Shown: positions 18,624 through 28,500 of the stretch, piece by piece
How positions within the stretch are numbered: the stretch's first letter is position 1
Layout of the letters: each line of letters opens with the position of its first letter
Source of the DNA: Paenibacillus herberti
GTDB taxonomy: Bacteria; Bacillota; Bacilli; Paenibacillales; Paenibacillaceae
DNA length: 64,000 bases
NCBI RefSeq assembly: GCF_002233675.1
Contig: NZ_NMUQ01000001.1
Location: forward strand, 795,519-859,518
Direction of reading: 5' to 3'
The notes under the pieces: generated by a model
What the model was told of the DNA's origin: nothing
Database searches by the model: none
The model's input: only the letters and a program-made list of their open reading frames with translations
Made by a program: the position numbers and the translations under genes

Positions 18624-19133
18624 ATGAAAAAAGTGTTGAAGCGGCTGACCCGCCTATTATTTTTTGCTGTTATCGCAATGATGATTGCGCTTATTCCGGA
18701 CATCTATCATTACAATACGATTCGAGTGGGTACGTTGAAGGCAGCCCAATTTGAGGAGCGCCTTTTGGAAAGGGCGAAGCGGAATGAGCCGATGCGCCTG
18801 GTCGAACTGACTCCGTTTCAGTGGGATCGGATGGTCGTTATGGGACCCTATACATCAAGGGACATGATGGAAGAATTAAAAGGAGTCCAGTGGACGACCG
18901 CCCGAACGTACTTCGGATACAGAATGGAAAAGGAGTTCCTGCTTGGGTGCGAAATGTGCTATGACTCGCTCAATAAACTCGTTTTCCTCAAAGGTGACCG
19001 CGTAATGGCGGACGTCACGCTCGATAGCTGGGACCTCGATTTCACCGGCATTAAAACAGTAATCCGGGAGCAGGACCCCGTATTTGCCAAGCTTTCGGCC
19101 CAGGAGCCTCGGGTAAAGCTAATGGGGGCTTGA
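18624..19133 (+). CDS. Membrane-anchored protein of unknown function
   Basis: 169 aa, no family recognised. A basic N terminus (MKKVLKRLTRLL) leads into one hydrophobic helix (residues ~10-29); the rest is soluble and probably outside the cell. Two cysteines four residues apart (CEMC, ~113-116) sit in the middle. ATG 18624 has GGGAG nine bases upstream; an upstream in-frame start at 18534 lacks a ribosome site. It is separated from rlmN by about 270 bp without visible features. Regular codon use suggests a real gene. Confidence 0.7.
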   Translation: MKKVLKRLTRLLFFAVIAMMIALIPDIYHYNTIRVGTLKAAQFEERLLERAKRNEPMRLVELTPFQWDRMVVMGPYTSRDMMEELKGVQWTTARTYFGYRMEKEFLLGCEMCYDSLNKLVFLKGDRVMADVTLDSWDLDFTGIKTVIREQDPVFAKLSAQEPRVKLMGA

Positions 19134-19403
19134 ATCGTGATGAAAGATAGCCAAACCCAATAAGGCGGCTCCGCAGCGTTGCCATTTCAGAACAAGCTGC
19201 ATAGGTTTGATAAGCCTCTGCAGTTGCTTTAGAAGACCTTAGCCGAGCCAACTGCCGCCGGGCGGGCGCTTTTCTCACGCCCCATGCATGTGTCTTTCAA
19301 TGGGCGTTTGTGGTAAACTAAAGCGACGAGCGGCCTCATGCCGGAAATAGACGGCACACCGGGCGGCAATTGAACTTTAATGAAATGAGATGAAGTGACA
19401 AGC

Positions 19404-20474
19404 ATGAAAGCCTTTGATCAGCCTTACGTTGTAGAAACCCCTTTTATATATGATTATTCCCTGGAGCAGCTCCAGGATTGGATGAAGGAGCAAGATGAAC
19501 CAACGTTCCGTGCGGGTCAGCTATTCGACTGGCTGTACGTGAAGCGCGTCTCTTCCTTCGAAGAGATGTCGAACTTGCCGAAGCCATTGCGGGACAAGCT
19601 TACGAGCTCTTTCCAGTTCATCACCTTGTCCGAAATAACCCGCTTTGAGTCGAAGGACGGCACGGTTAAGTTCCTGTTCGGCCTGCATGACAACCATGCG
19701 ATCGAGACGGTTATTATGCGCCATAACTATGGCAACAGCGTCTGCGTCACGACACAGGTCGGCTGCCGCATCGGCTGCACCTTCTGCGCCTCGACGCTGG
19801 GTGGACTGAAGCGCAATCTTACCTCGGGCGAGATCGTTGCCCAGGTCGTCAAGGCACAGCAGATGCTCGATCCGGAAGACCAACGCGTCTCCAGTATCGT
19901 CATTATGGGCTCGGGCGAGCCCTTTGAGAATTATGAGGCGACGATGGCGTTTCTGCGCTTGATGATTCATCCTAAGGGACTGAACATCGGTCAGCGCCAT
20001 ATTACAGTGTCTACTAGCGGCATTGTGCCTAGCATGTACAAGTTCACAGACGAGAACACCCAGATCAATCTGGCGATTTCGATCCATGCCCCGAACGACG
20101 AGCTGCGCTCTAAGCTAATGCCAGTCAATCGGCGCTATCGGTTCCAAGAGGTTATCGACGCCTGCCGCAATTATATTGCCAAAACGGGTCGCCGCATTAC
20201 CTTTGAGTACGCACTTATCGGCGGAACCAACGACCGTCCTGAGCATGCGCAGGAGCTGGCGGAAGTGCTGCAGGGCATGCTCTGTCACGTAAACTTGATT
20301 CCGGTCAACCATGTTCCGGAGCGCAAGTATGTGCGTACGCCGCGGGAGGATATTTTTGAATTCCAGCGCATTCTCGAGAAAAACGGCATTAACGCGACGA
20401 TTCGCCGCGAGCAGGGCCATGATATCGCAGCTGCCTGTGGGCAGCTCCGCGCTAAACATATGGAACTAACGTAA
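19404..20474 (+). CDS. rlmN: Dual-specificity 23S rRNA/tRNA m2A methyltransferase
   Basis: 356 aa radical-SAM enzyme that methylates C2 of A2503 in 23S rRNA and A37 in some tRNAs. The CxxxCxxC cluster motif is in [37 protein letters not shown] and the C-terminal cysteine in AAACGQLRA complete the family pattern. ATG 19404 and GTG 19395 are both possible; each has only a weak SD-like AGTGA or AGATGA. It is followed 12 bp later by prpC, and the rlmN-prpC-prkC-rsgA-rpe order is that of Bacillus. Confidence 0.93.
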   Translation: MKAFDQPYVVETPFIYDYSLEQLQDWMKEQDEPTFRAGQLFDWLYVKRVSSFEEMSNLPKPLRDKLTSSFQFITLSEITRFESKDGTVKFLFGLHDNHAIETVIMRHNYGNSVCVTTQVGCRIGCTFCASTLGGLKRNLTSGEIVAQVVKAQQMLDPEDQRVSSIVIMGSGEPFENYEATMAFLRLMIHPKGLNIGQRHITVSTSGIVPSMYKFTDENTQINLAISIHAPNDELRSKLMPVNRRYRFQEVIDACRNYIAKTGRRITFEYALIGGTNDRPEHAQELAEVLQGMLCHVNLIPVNHVPERKYVRTPREDIFEFQRILEKNGINATIRREQGHDIAAACGQLRAKHMELT

Positions 20475-20486
20475 CGAGGTGACGGG

Positions 20487-21242
20487 ATGTTAACAGTGAA
20501 CCGCAGTGATATTGGCCGCATCCGCTTGGCGAATGAGGACCGCTCTTGGGCGGGCGTTACGAGCGGGGGGCTGACACTCGCTATCGTAGCCGATGGAATG
20601 GGCGGCCATCAGGCCGGAGATGTGGCTAGCCAGCTCGCCGTGGACGCGTTCCGCGAGGCGATGGAGCCGATGCAAGCAGGAGTCTCGGCGGAAGAAGCCC
20701 AGCAGTATTTGCGCGCAGCAATCCGCCGCGCTAATGAAGTGGTTTATGACATGGCATCCCGCAACGAGCAGTATCACAATATGGGTACGACCGTTGTTGC
20801 GGCTCTTTTCATCGAGGAGTCGCTGCTGCTCATTGGTCATATCGGCGATAGTCGCGCTTATCGTATTTCTGCGGGGGCGATCTCGCTTTTGTCGGAGGAC
20901 CACACTTTGGTGAATGAGCTGGTGCGCTCCGGGCAGATCAGCTTTGAGGAAGCGGCTCATCATCCGCGCCGTAATGTACTGACACGTGCACTCGGCACGG
21001 ATGAGGAAGTTGAGTTGGACTTGCAGGTGCTGGATTGGAACTCCGGGGACATGTTGTTGTTGTGCAGCGATGGCTTAAGCGGCATGGTGAGTGACGAGGA
21101 AATGTTGGAAGTCGCACGCTCGCAAGCATCGCTGGAAGAGAAGGCGGACCGCCTGATCTCCATGGCTCTTGCAGCTGGTGGAGACGATAATATTACGGTA
21201 GTCCTGCTGCAATCCGGAGCTGGTACGGACGGAGAGGAGTGA
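20487..21242 (+). CDS. prpC: PP2C-type protein phosphatase
   Basis: 251 aa. Mn2+/Mg2+-dependent Ser/Thr phosphatase that reverses PrkC phosphorylation. Metal-binding motifs: DGMGGHQAGD, GDSRAY, LCSDGLSG and GGDDNITVV. A strong GAGGTGACGGG site precedes ATG 20487. The gap to prkC is 10 bp, so kinase and phosphatase are co-expressed. Confidence 0.95.
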   Translation: MLTVNRSDIGRIRLANEDRSWAGVTSGGLTLAIVADGMGGHQAGDVASQLAVDAFREAMEPMQAGVSAEEAQQYLRAAIRRANEVVYDMASRNEQYHNMGTTVVAALFIEESLLLIGHIGDSRAYRISAGAISLLSEDHTLVNELVRSGQISFEEAAHHPRRNVLTRALGTDEEVELDLQVLDWNSGDMLLLCSDGLSGMVSDEEMLEVARSQASLEEKADRLISMALAAGGDDNITVVLLQSGAGTDGEE

Positions 21243-21252
21243 GGACGGACTT

Positions 21253-23457
21253 ATGATCGGAAGAGAACTTGGAGGCCGCTACGAAATTTTAACCCGCATC
21301 GGAGGCGGCGGCATGGCGCTTGTTTACAAAGCGCATGACCTGCTGCTTAGCCGCAATGTAGCGGTTAAGGTGCTCCGTCAGCAATACGTGCATGATGAGG
21401 AATTTATTCGGCGATTCCGCCGCGAGGCCCAATCGGCCGCAGCTCTGTCCCATCCCAACGTAGTAAGTATTTACGATGTGGGACAAGAGGATGAAGTACA
21501 TTATATCGTCATGGAATATGTCGAAGGTTATAATCTCAACGAAGTCATACAGGAACGGGCGTCCCTGCAAGCGGATGAGGCTGTACGTATTGCAGCTCAG
21601 ATAGCGGATGCACTCGATCATGCCCATCAGAATCATATTATTCATCGGGACATCAAGCCCCATAATATTCTTATCGGCCGCAACGGCAGGGTGAAGGTGA
21701 CCGACTTCGGCATTGCTCGGGCAGTGACGTCATCGACGATTACACAAACCGGATCGGTAATTGGATCGGTGCATTACTTCTCTCCAGAGCATGCCAAGGG
21801 AGTCAGCACAGGCGAGAAGTCCGACATTTATTCACTCGGCATCGTGCTGTACCAGATGGTTACAGGCAAGCTTCCTTTTCTGGGAGAAAGCCCAATCAGC
21901 GTAGCTCTGAAGCATCTGCAGGAGCCGCTGGAGGATCCGCGGACCATCAACCCGCTAGTCCCTCAAAGCGTCGAGAATATTATTATCAAGGCGATGCGTA
22001 AAAATCCCTCCGAGCGTTACCGCACGGCAGGTGAAATGCTCGTAGATCTTGAAACGGCGCTGTCGCCGGATAGAATCAATGAGCCGAAGCGGCAATTCGG
22101 CGCCAACGACTTTGACGAGACTCGGGTCATGCCCGCTATCCGTCCAGGACGAGATTTCAAACAGTCGGCTTCTCACACAGCAGCTTCAGATGCGGCGCAG
22201 GAGGATCCGTCATTCTCTACTGCGCGTCAGCAGGCTGCCAATGAGGAGGAAGAGGATGAGCCGAAGCGGCGCAAAGCTTGGTTAAAGCCGCTTATTATTG
22301 TTTTGACTACACTAGCTCTGCTGGGCGCTGTTTATGGGGCTTTCAAGCTCGTTTCCGGATCGCTGGACGTGGCTGATGTTACTGTGCCGAATGTAGTCGG
22401 CATGACGGAGGCTGACGCCAAAGCTGCCCTTGAGGAGGCTGGCTTGCTCCTTGAGGAGCCGTCAATTCGTGCTTTCAAGCCGGATATTCCGAAGGACCAG
22501 GTATTTGCCCAGTCCAAATCGTCGAATATGCGCGTCAAGCAGGGTGCGCCGGTAAGGCTCTCCATCAGCGACGGGCCGGAACTCAAGCTGCTTGGAGATT
22601 ACAAAGGGCAAAAGGTGGCAGATGCAGTCGCCGCGCTGCAAGCTCTTGGCATTCCGGCTGAATCGATTGCCCAGACTGAGGTATTCGATGATTCGGCAGA
22701 GCCTGGCATCGTGCTTAGTCAGAATCCAGCAGCGAACAGCCAGCTTGACCCGGCTATGAGCAAGGTTACGCTGACTGTGAGCAAGGGAGCCGAGACGGTG
22801 AAGATGCCGGATCTCGTCGGTAAATCGGTGCAAGAGGCACGGAAGCTGGTCCTCCAGGCCGGTCTTCAGATGAGCGATGACAATATCGTGAATGAAGGCA
22901 GCTACAAACCGGAAGGTGAGGTGCTGTCGCAATTCCCTTATGATGCGGGCAGTCAGGCCAGCAAGGGAGCACAGGTGTCCGTTACCGTCAGCTCCGGCTT
23001 ACCGAAGGATGCGCTTGAATTTACGTTTGATCTGCTCATCTCACCGGCTCAGGCTGACAAGGCGAGCGAGATCCGCATCGTCTTTACGGATGCGACCGGC
23101 AAAGACATCCAGGCTCATAAACGGGCCATCAAGGAAACGCGGAGTTTCCCGGTCAAGGTTGTGCTCGCTCCCAATACGGAAGCATTTGTGAGCGTATATC
23201 GCGACGGTCAACTGGTCGATACGTTCTCTCGGACGTATGACGAAGTGAAGAACGGCAGCGATATGGGACCATCGACCGTACCGGGACTGGATCCGACTCC
23301 TCTGCCGAGCAATTCGCCAGGGCCGAGTCCTTCCAATGATCCCAATGCGGGCAATCCAGGTGAAGTTGATGAGACCGCTTGGAACGACAGGAACGGCAGA
23401 GATAGAGATGGTGGAGATGACAGAAACGGCGGGGGGCCGAATAATGACAACGGCTAA
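21253..23457 (+). CDS. prkC: PASTA-domain Ser/Thr protein kinase
   Basis: 734 aa membrane kinase that senses peptidoglycan fragments and, in spores, triggers germination. The cytosolic kinase domain (~1-270) has GGGGMALVYKA, VAVKVL, HRDIKPHNIL, DFGIAR and SPEHA. A charged linker leads to one membrane helix (~345-370). Three PASTA repeats follow, opening near VTVPNVVGM, LKLLGDYKG and VKMPDLVGK. The last ~45 residues form a Pro/Ser then Asn/Asp/Gly-rich tail, unusual but low-complexity. The 3' end overlaps rsgA by 14 bp. Confidence 0.95.
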   Translation: MIGRELGGRYEILTRIGGGGMALVYKAHDLLLSRNVAVKVLRQQYVHDEEFIRRFRREAQSAAALSHPNVVSIYDVGQEDEVHYIVMEYVEGYNLNEVIQERASLQADEAVRIAAQIADALDHAHQNHIIHRDIKPHNILIGRNGRVKVTDFGIARAVTSSTITQTGSVIGSVHYFSPEHAKGVSTGEKSDIYSLGIVLYQMVTGKLPFLGESPISVALKHLQEPLEDPRTINPLVPQSVENIIIKAMRKNPSERYRTAGEMLVDLETALSPDRINEPKRQFGANDFDETRVMPAIRPGRDFKQSASHTAASDAAQEDPSFSTARQQAANEEEEDEPKRRKAWLKPLIIVLTTLALLGAVYGAFKLVSGSLDVADVTVPNVVGMTEADAKAALEEAGLLLEEPSIRAFKPDIPKDQVFAQSKSSNMRVKQGAPVRLSISDGPELKLLGDYKGQKVADAVAALQALGIPAESIAQTEVFDDSAEPGIVLSQNPAANSQLDPAMSKVTLTVSKGAETVKMPDLVGKSVQEARKLVLQAGLQMSDDNIVNEGSYKPEGEVLSQFPYDAGSQASKGAQVSVTVSSGLPKDALEFTFDLLISPAQADKASEIRIVFTDATGKDIQAHKRAIKETRSFPVKVVLAPNTEAFVSVYRDGQLVDTFSRTYDEVKNGSDMGPSTVPGLDPTPLPSNSPGPSPSNDPNAGNPGEVDETAWNDRNGRDRDGGDDRNGGGPNNDNG

Positions 23458-24391
23458 CCAGCCTCCCTTTCGCAAGGGCGAGGGATTGATCGTTAAGGCT
23501 CTGAGTGGATTTTATTACGTTATGCCGGATGGGGGGCAGGAGCCCCCGTTGCAATGCCGGGCCAGGGGTATATTCAAAAATCGCGGCGAGTCTCCACTCG
23601 TCGGAGATCGAGTTGTATTCAGTGCCAGCGTGACCGGGGAAGGCACGGTCGAAGAAATTTTGCCGCGCAGTACGGAGCTGGTGCGTCCACAGGTTGCCAA
23701 CGCCGATTTGGCTGTGCTTGTATTCTCTGTGACGGAGCCCTCACTTAGTCTGACTCTGCTGGACAAGTTTCTCGTCCATATCGAGCATTCGGGGCTGGAA
23801 TCGGTGCTTTGCCTGAGCAAGCAGGACTTGTCGCTGGAAGGCAAGGATGCTGAGGAAGCGGCCCGAATCGCCGATACTGTACAGAACATTTACGGTAGGA
23901 TCGGCTATCAGGTCATCGGCACGAGCTCTCGCAAGGGCTCGGGTCTAGAAGAGCTGCGGGAAGTGCTTCACGGAAGGCTCGCGCTATTTGCCGGGCAATC
24001 CGGTGTCGGGAAGTCCTCGCTCCTTAACGCGCTTATTCCTGGGTTGACGCTGGAGACGAACGAAATCAGCTCCAAGCTTGGCCGAGGGAAGCATACGACT
24101 CGCCATGTCGAGCTCGTGAGCGTGGGAGACGGACCCCATTCGGGTTATGTGGCTGATACGCCTGGCTTCAGCCAGCTTGATTTTCAGGAGCTCGGTATTG
24201 AAGATCTCGGTTATGGCTTCCGGGAATTCCGTGAGCTGTCGCCAAACTGCAAGTTCCGGGGTTGTACTCATACCCATGAACCAGGCTGCGCGGTTACAGC
24301 GGCGCTTGATGCGGGTGAAGCCGCGCAGAGTCGCTACGACAGCTATGTGCAGTTTTTGAACGAAATGAAAGAACAAAAGCGGAGGTACTAA
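23444..24391 (+). CDS. rsgA: Ribosome small-subunit-dependent GTPase
   Basis: 315 aa, circularly permuted GTPase that checks late 30S maturation (CpgA/YloQ of Bacillus). An OB-fold N terminus ([13 protein letters not shown]) is followed by the permuted G motifs: SKQD (G4) before [12 protein letters not shown] (G1) and DTPGFSQ (G3). The zinc knuckle at the C terminus shows C..C.H..H..C in [14 protein letters not shown]. Start ATG 23444 lies inside the prkC tail with a G-run ribosome site, giving a 14-bp overlap. Bacillus PrkC phosphorylates this protein. Confidence 0.94.
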   Translation: MTTANQPPFRKGEGLIVKALSGFYYVMPDGGQEPPLQCRARGIFKNRGESPLVGDRVVFSASVTGEGTVEEILPRSTELVRPQVANADLAVLVFSVTEPSLSLTLLDKFLVHIEHSGLESVLCLSKQDLSLEGKDAEEAARIADTVQNIYGRIGYQVIGTSSRKGSGLEELREVLHGRLALFAGQSGVGKSSLLNALIPGLTLETNEISSKLGRGKHTTRHVELVSVGDGPHSGYVADTPGFSQLDFQELGIEDLGYGFREFRELSPNCKFRGCTHTHEPGCAVTAALDAGEAAQSRYDSYVQFLNEMKEQKRRY

Positions 24392-24393
24392 CT

Positions 24394-25038
24394 ATGACGA
24401 TTATTGCACCCTCGATACTAGCCGCTGACTTTTCCAAGCTTGGACAAGAAATCGCCGATATCGAAAAAGCTGGAGCTGACTGGATTCATGTGGATGTCAT
24501 GGACGGACACTTTGTGCCGAACCTAAGCTTCGGGCCTGCGGTAATTTCATCTGTACGTAACGCGACGGCTCTGGCCTTCGATGTCCATCTGATGATTTCT
24601 CAGCCGGAGCGTTACATAGCCGATTATGCCGCAGCGGGGGCAGATCGGATTACGGTCCATCTAGAAGCCTGTACTCATCTGCACCGGACCCTGCATCAGA
24701 TCAAGGATCTTGGCTTGCCTGCTGGTGTTGCTATTAATCCTGCGACTCCGATCAGCTTGCTGGAGCCAGTTCTGGAGGATGTAGACCTTGTGCTAATCAT
24801 GACGGTGAATCCCGGGTTCGGAGGACAGTCCTTCATTCCTTATTCGTTGGAGAAGCTACGTGAGCTGAGGCAGCGTCTGACCGCTCGGGGGCTAAGCGGA
24901 GTCCATGTACAGGTAGATGGAGGTATCAACGCTTCTACGGCATCTCTCGTGCGCCAGGCAGGGGCAAATGTGCTTGTAGCAGGCAGCTATGTATTCGGCA
25001 ATGAGTCGCCTTCCGCCGCGATTTCTTCGCTTAGGTAG
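24394..25038 (+). CDS. rpe: Ribulose-phosphate 3-epimerase
   Basis: 214 aa TIM-barrel enzyme of the pentose-phosphate pathway interconverting ribulose 5-P and xylulose 5-P. Motifs: [38 protein letters not shown] and QVDGGI. GGAGGT lies 8 nt before ATG 24394, and the gene begins 2 bp after rsgA. Length is standard. Confidence 0.95.
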   Translation: MTIIAPSILAADFSKLGQEIADIEKAGADWIHVDVMDGHFVPNLSFGPAVISSVRNATALAFDVHLMISQPERYIADYAAAGADRITVHLEACTHLHRTLHQIKDLGLPAGVAINPATPISLLEPVLEDVDLVLIMTVNPGFGGQSFIPYSLEKLRELRQRLTARGLSGVHVQVDGGINASTASLVRQAGANVLVAGSYVFGNESPSAAISSLR

Positions 25039-25047
25039 GGCGAAGCG

Positions 25048-25317
25048 ATGGGATCCAAGCTCAAGAGCTTTGCGCTGGTCGCTGGTTATGGATTGTTGGG
25101 AGGCGCACTGCTGGCTCTTTTTGTACTCGTGCCAGGCATTGTGCGCTTCGCTTTCTCGTTGTTGGCTCTATGGCTGGGCGTGCGGTTTTTCCGCTCCCAT
25201 AGCTCTATTGCCCGACGAATCGGCTTTATTGTCTGTTCGTTCGTCTTTTTCATCTTGATCGTGTTATACGTTACGATGGTAACGTTCCTCAGAGATGGAA
25301 TGCCGACTGCTCCGTAG
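25048..25317 (+). CDS. Small integral membrane protein, unknown
   Basis: 89 aa and mostly hydrophobic, with about three helices (residues ~8-30, 30-46, 56-79) and no family I can name. It begins 9 bp after rpe and ends before a terminator, so it is probably the last gene of the prpC-to-rpe operon. The ribosome site is weak (TAGGGCGAAG). Bacillus has thiN at this position; this protein does not resemble it. Confidence 0.6.
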   Translation: MGSKLKSFALVAGYGLLGGALLALFVLVPGIVRFAFSLLALWLGVRFFRSHSSIARRIGFIVCSFVFFILIVLYVTMVTFLRDGMPTAP

Positions 25318-25376
25318 GGCTAGACGTTTACAATTGGGCTCGTCCCCCGGAATAGGACGCACACGACCCGCATAGG

Positions 25377-25416
25377 ATGGTTACATGAACTTCAGGTTCT
25401 TGTAGCCATTTTTTAT
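25377..25416 (+). terminator. Terminator of the rlmN-rpe operon
   Basis: A 14-bp stem (two non-pairing or G-T positions), ATGGTTACATGAAC with GTTCTTGTAGCCAT, is followed by TTTTTT. Confidence 0.8.
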
Positions 25417-25517
25417 TTCCCATGGGAATGTACCCAGGACGGCCTGAAGCAGGGACGAACATGCAGGCCCGGCAGTGCTTTTGGACTACGATCAGCGATT
25501 CCGAGGGGGGATGAAAC

Positions 25518-25598
25518 ATGAGATTTTATACGATCAAGCTGCCGAAGTTTCTGGGCGGTTTCGTCAAGGCCATCTTGAACACCTTCCAAAAAAGCTGA
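25518..25598 (+). CDS. spoVM: Stage V sporulation protein M
   Basis: 26 aa: MRFYTIKLPKFLGGFVKAIL, then NTFQKS. It matches the Bacillus amphipathic helix (start M-K-F-Y-T-I-K-L-P-K-F-L-G-G) that recognises the convex forespore membrane and anchors SpoIVA to build the spore coat basement. Pro9 and the FLGG core, important in Bacillus, are kept. A GAGGGGGG site lies 8 nt before ATG 25518. Its place between rpe and rpmB is the same as in Bacillus. Confidence 0.93.
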   Translation: MRFYTIKLPKFLGGFVKAILNTFQKS

Positions 25599-25639
25599 GA
25601 AACGATAGCCAGCTGCCGGCCGCCCGTTTTATGAGATAA

Positions 25640-25680
25640 AAAAAAGAGCACCCGGCCGACGGCAAGGGTGCTCTCTTTCC
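25640..25680. terminator. Bidirectional terminator between spoVM and rpmB
   Basis: The stem AGAGCACCC/GGGTGCTCT is flanked by an A-run on the left and TCTTTCC on the right. Confidence 0.85.
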
Positions 25681-25684
25681 TTTA

Positions 25685-25723
25685 AAAAACAGCGTCCGCT
25701 GTCCAGAAGGACGGCAGACGCTA
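25685..25723 (-). terminator. Terminator of rpmB
   Basis: A 14-bp stem AGCGTCCGCTGTCC/GGACGGCAGACGCT (with G-T pairs) ends in GTTTTTT on the minus strand, 14 bp past the rpmB stop. Confidence 0.85.
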
Positions 25724-25736
25724 CCTGTGAAGTCTC

Positions 25737-25925
25737 TTATACACGTGAGACTTTGCCGGATTTCAGTGCGCGGGTGCTGACCCAAACGCGTTTTGGCTTG
25801 CCGTCGACCAGAATGCGGACCTTCTGAACGTTGACGCCCCAAGTGCGGCGGTTGCGGTTATTCGCGTGTGAAACGTTATTTCCTGTGCCGGGTGTTTTAC
25901 CCGTAATGAAGCATTTGCGAGACAT
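25737..25925 (-). CDS. rpmB: 50S ribosomal protein L28
   Basis: 62 aa. Begins [20 protein letters not shown] and carries [14 protein letters not shown] near-perfect AAAGGAGGTG ribosome site sets ATG 25925, so the upstream in-frame start is rejected. Only the first cysteine of the zinc-binding C+ form is visible (RKCF); the usual CxxC pairs are absent, so this is a C- form by sequence. It is divergent from yloU, as in Bacillus. Confidence 0.95.
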   Translation of the reverse strand: MSRKCFITGKTPGTGNNVSHANNRNRRTWGVNVQKVRILVDGKPKRVWVSTRALKSGKVSRV

Positions 25926-26002
25926 GCGGTACACCTCCTTTAGAGCTAGCAGGTTGCAAGTACGAAATCTAAGGTCGATTCCGTAGGCAAACATACTTGG
26001 TT

Positions 26003-26031
26003 ATCTTAACATAGAACAAGCGGCTCTTCAA
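26003..26031 (-). promoter_or_regulatory. Candidate rpmB promoter
   Basis: Minus-strand TTGAAG and TAAGAT with 17-nt spacing, about 80 bp upstream of rpmB. Confidence 0.35.
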
Positions 26032-26106
26032 CCATCGTTTGGCAGATTCCGTTTGCGGCCAAACGGGAGAAAAAGCGAGAAAATGGAAGGGAAAGGTGTT
26101 TCAGAC

Positions 26107-26135
26107 TTCATAATCGGCTTCATTTATAGTACAAT
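26107..26135 (+). promoter_or_regulatory. Candidate yloU-fakA promoter
   Basis: TTCATA and TACAAT with 17-nt spacing, about 85 bp before yloU; the -10 is good, the -35 weak. Confidence 0.4.
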
Positions 26136-26221
26136 GAATTTCAGTCCCGGCTAATATGGGGCCTTAGGGCTCAGGCGGCTCAAGACGAGCGGCCCGATAA
26201 GAAGGAGCGTGTTACCCTGCC

Positions 26222-26581
26222 ATGCCTATGCAGCTAACCAACGAACTAGGTAAAATCAATGTTACAGACGATGTTATCGCCGTTATTGCAGGCTCGGCAG
26301 CGCTGGAATGCTACGGCCTGGTCGGCATGGCTTCCCGCAAGCAGCTCAAGGACGGCATCGCCGAGCTTCTGAAGAGGGACAACCTCTCCCGCGGCGTCGA
26401 AGTAAGACGCGAGAACGAGGAGACACATATCGACCTGCACATCATCGTGGGCTATGGTACCCGGATTTCCGAGGTCGCCCATAACATCCAGACTAAGGTC
26501 AAATACGTACTGAATGAAGTGATCGGCCTGCGGGTCGACCATGTCCATATTTTTGTCCAGGGCGTGCGGGTCATCAGTTAG
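26222..26581 (+). CDS. yloU: Asp23/Gls24 family envelope-stress protein
   Basis: 119 aa. It has the DUF322 core with INVTDDVIAVIAGSAALECYG and HIIVGYGTRISEVAHNIQ. Family members are linked to envelope stress and, by gene neighbourhood, to fatty-acid kinase. ATG 26222 has AGGAG 14 nt upstream; ATG 26228 is an alternative. It sits 20 bp before fakA in the same order as yloU-yloV of Bacillus. Confidence 0.9.
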   Translation: MPMQLTNELGKINVTDDVIAVIAGSAALECYGLVGMASRKQLKDGIAELLKRDNLSRGVEVRRENEETHIDLHIIVGYGTRISEVAHNIQTKVKYVLNEVIGLRVDHVHIFVQGVRVIS

Positions 26582-26601
26582 ACAGGAAGGGGAAATTTTG
26601 C

Positions 26602-28419
26602 TTGAGAAAGCGCTCTATTAATGGTTCAGACTTCGCCGGTATGGTTTTGCTCGGTGCGGAGAATTTGCAGCGTGGCGCGGAACATGTCAACGCTCTGAAT
26701 GTGTTTCCCGTTCCGGACGGAGATACGGGAACGAATATGAACTTAACGATGGCCTCCGGTGTCCGGGAGCTGCAAAGCAAACGCTCGGACTCAATCGGCC
26801 GTACGGCAGAGGCGCTGTCCAAGGGTCTGCTGATGGGTGCACGCGGCAATTCCGGCGTTATTCTTTCGCAGCTGTTCCGCGGAACAGCCAAGGCGCTCGC
26901 CGGAATGGACGAGGCTGGTCCTGTCCAGTTTGCCGCTGCCCTGCAGCAAGGTGTCGACATGGCCTACAAGGCCGTGGTCAAGCCAGTTGAGGGCACGATC
27001 CTGACCGTAGCTAGGGAGACAGCTCGCCATGCTCAGCAGGTGGCGCGGCGTATAAGCGATATGGAGACGCTCATGCAAGAGGTCTATGACAAGGCCCATG
27101 AGACGCTCCAACGCACGCCGGATATGCTGCCCGTGCTGAAGCAGGTCGGCGTTGTCGATTCCGGCGGACAAGGTCTCGTATTAATTTACGAGGGCTTTCT
27201 GGACTATCTCGTGGGAAGGTCTTCCGACTCAGCCGAGATGGCCTCTGAGGCTGCCCCGGTAGAATCGTTCAAGGATCTGCCTGGAACGGTTGCCCGTTCT
27301 ACGGAACCTGCGCGCGGTTATGCGCAAGCGGCTCCGGCTGTTAACGCTGGCAGCAAGGCTCAAGCTCAACTGTCGACGAACGAGATCCAGTTTTTCTACG
27401 ACATGGAATTTTTCATCAAGCGCAAGCTGGCTGCTCCGGGAGCGCCTGCATTTGATGAGGAAGCGTTCCGCAAGGCTCTGGCCCAGGACGGGGATTCCAT
27501 TATCGTCATCTCGGACGAGGATATCATCAAAATTCATGTTCATTCCCGCCGTCCCGGCGACGTACTGAGCCTAGCAATGCCTTATGGCGAGTTGACCGAG
27601 CTTCATATCCTCAATATGCGGGAGCAGCATCGCGAGCTTGTCGGCGAAGAGATCAACTTCAACGGGGCTGCAACTGATCTGGCTCCTGATGAAGCTTTGG
27701 CAGTTGCCGAGGTGCTGGCTGGCTCCGTACCGCAAGGGGGCGCGGAAGCCGTTCATGAATGGGCGCCTTACGGCATCGTGGCCGTAGCTATCGGCGAGGG
27801 CATTTCCGGCATTTTCCTGGACAATAATGTCGACATTGTTCTCTCCGGCGGACAGACGATGAATCCGAGCACAGAAGATTTTCTCAAGGCGATTGATTCC
27901 CTTCCGGCCGAGCATATCTTCCTGTTGCCCAACAATAGCAACATCATTCTGGCTGCTGAGCAGGCGGCCGAGCTGTCCGAGCGTTCGGTATCGGTCATTT
28001 CGACCCGCACCGTGCCGCAAGGCCTAGCCGCAGTGCTAGCCTTTAAGGACAGTGAGACACCAGATCGCAACATCGCACTGATGGGCGGAGCGGCGGAAGT
28101 GGTCCGTTCCGGCAGCGTCACACAGGCGGTGCGCAACACCGAGATCGACGGAGTAGAAGTGCAGGAAGGCGACTTCATCGGCATCGTTGAGAAGAAGATC
28201 GTCGTATCCGAAGCGGACTTACAGCTTGCCTGCCGAGGCCTCATTAACGAGCTTCTGGAGAACGGCGGCGATCTGCTGACGATTTTGACAGGTGAAGGCT
28301 CCGAGGCAGAACATACAGATGAGCTGTCTTCTTGGGTAACGGAGACGTACCCGGATGTGGAGCTCGAAGTACATGAAGGCGGACAGCCGCTCTACCCATA
28401 TCTGTTCGCTCTGGAATAA
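26602..28419 (+). CDS. fakA: Fatty acid kinase catalytic subunit FakA (YloV)
   Basis: 605 aa. Phosphorylates fatty acids held by a FakB/DegV protein so that exogenous acids can enter phospholipids. The N-terminal DhaL/DAK2 kinase domain has PVPDGDTGTNMNLTM (Mg-ATP Asp residues) and GARGNSGVILSQ. A Pro/Ala-rich linker at ~205-255 is followed by the middle and C-terminal FakB-interacting domains (SGGQTMNPSTEDFL). Family members are commonly about 550 aa, so the linker is long. Start is TTG 26602 with GGAAGGGG upstream. The fakA-degV pairing is meaningful because DegV is the acyl-carrying partner. Confidence 0.9.
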   Translation: MRKRSINGSDFAGMVLLGAENLQRGAEHVNALNVFPVPDGDTGTNMNLTMASGVRELQSKRSDSIGRTAEALSKGLLMGARGNSGVILSQLFRGTAKALAGMDEAGPVQFAAALQQGVDMAYKAVVKPVEGTILTVARETARHAQQVARRISDMETLMQEVYDKAHETLQRTPDMLPVLKQVGVVDSGGQGLVLIYEGFLDYLVGRSSDSAEMASEAAPVESFKDLPGTVARSTEPARGYAQAAPAVNAGSKAQAQLSTNEIQFFYDMEFFIKRKLAAPGAPAFDEEAFRKALAQDGDSIIVISDEDIIKIHVHSRRPGDVLSLAMPYGELTELHILNMREQHRELVGEEINFNGAATDLAPDEALAVAEVLAGSVPQGGAEAVHEWAPYGIVAVAIGEGISGIFLDNNVDIVLSGGQTMNPSTEDFLKAIDSLPAEHIFLLPNNSNIILAAEQAAELSERSVSVISTRTVPQGLAAVLAFKDSETPDRNIALMGGAAEVVRSGSVTQAVRNTEIDGVEVQEGDFIGIVEKKIVVSEADLQLACRGLINELLENGGDLLTILTGEGSEAEHTDELSSWVTETYPDVELEVHEGGQPLYPYLFALE

Positions 28420-28500
28420 CCGGCGCTATGGCGCCTCATTACTTGGCTCCTTTCCGCGCGCAACAGCGATGACGGAATGGAGTCCGTGGAGGTAGCGACA

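Noticed and set aside
24989-25258. Alternative-frame open frame over the small membrane protein
   Set aside because: It overlaps the rpe end and has no ribosome site; the frame from 25048 has a clear helix pattern and the better position.
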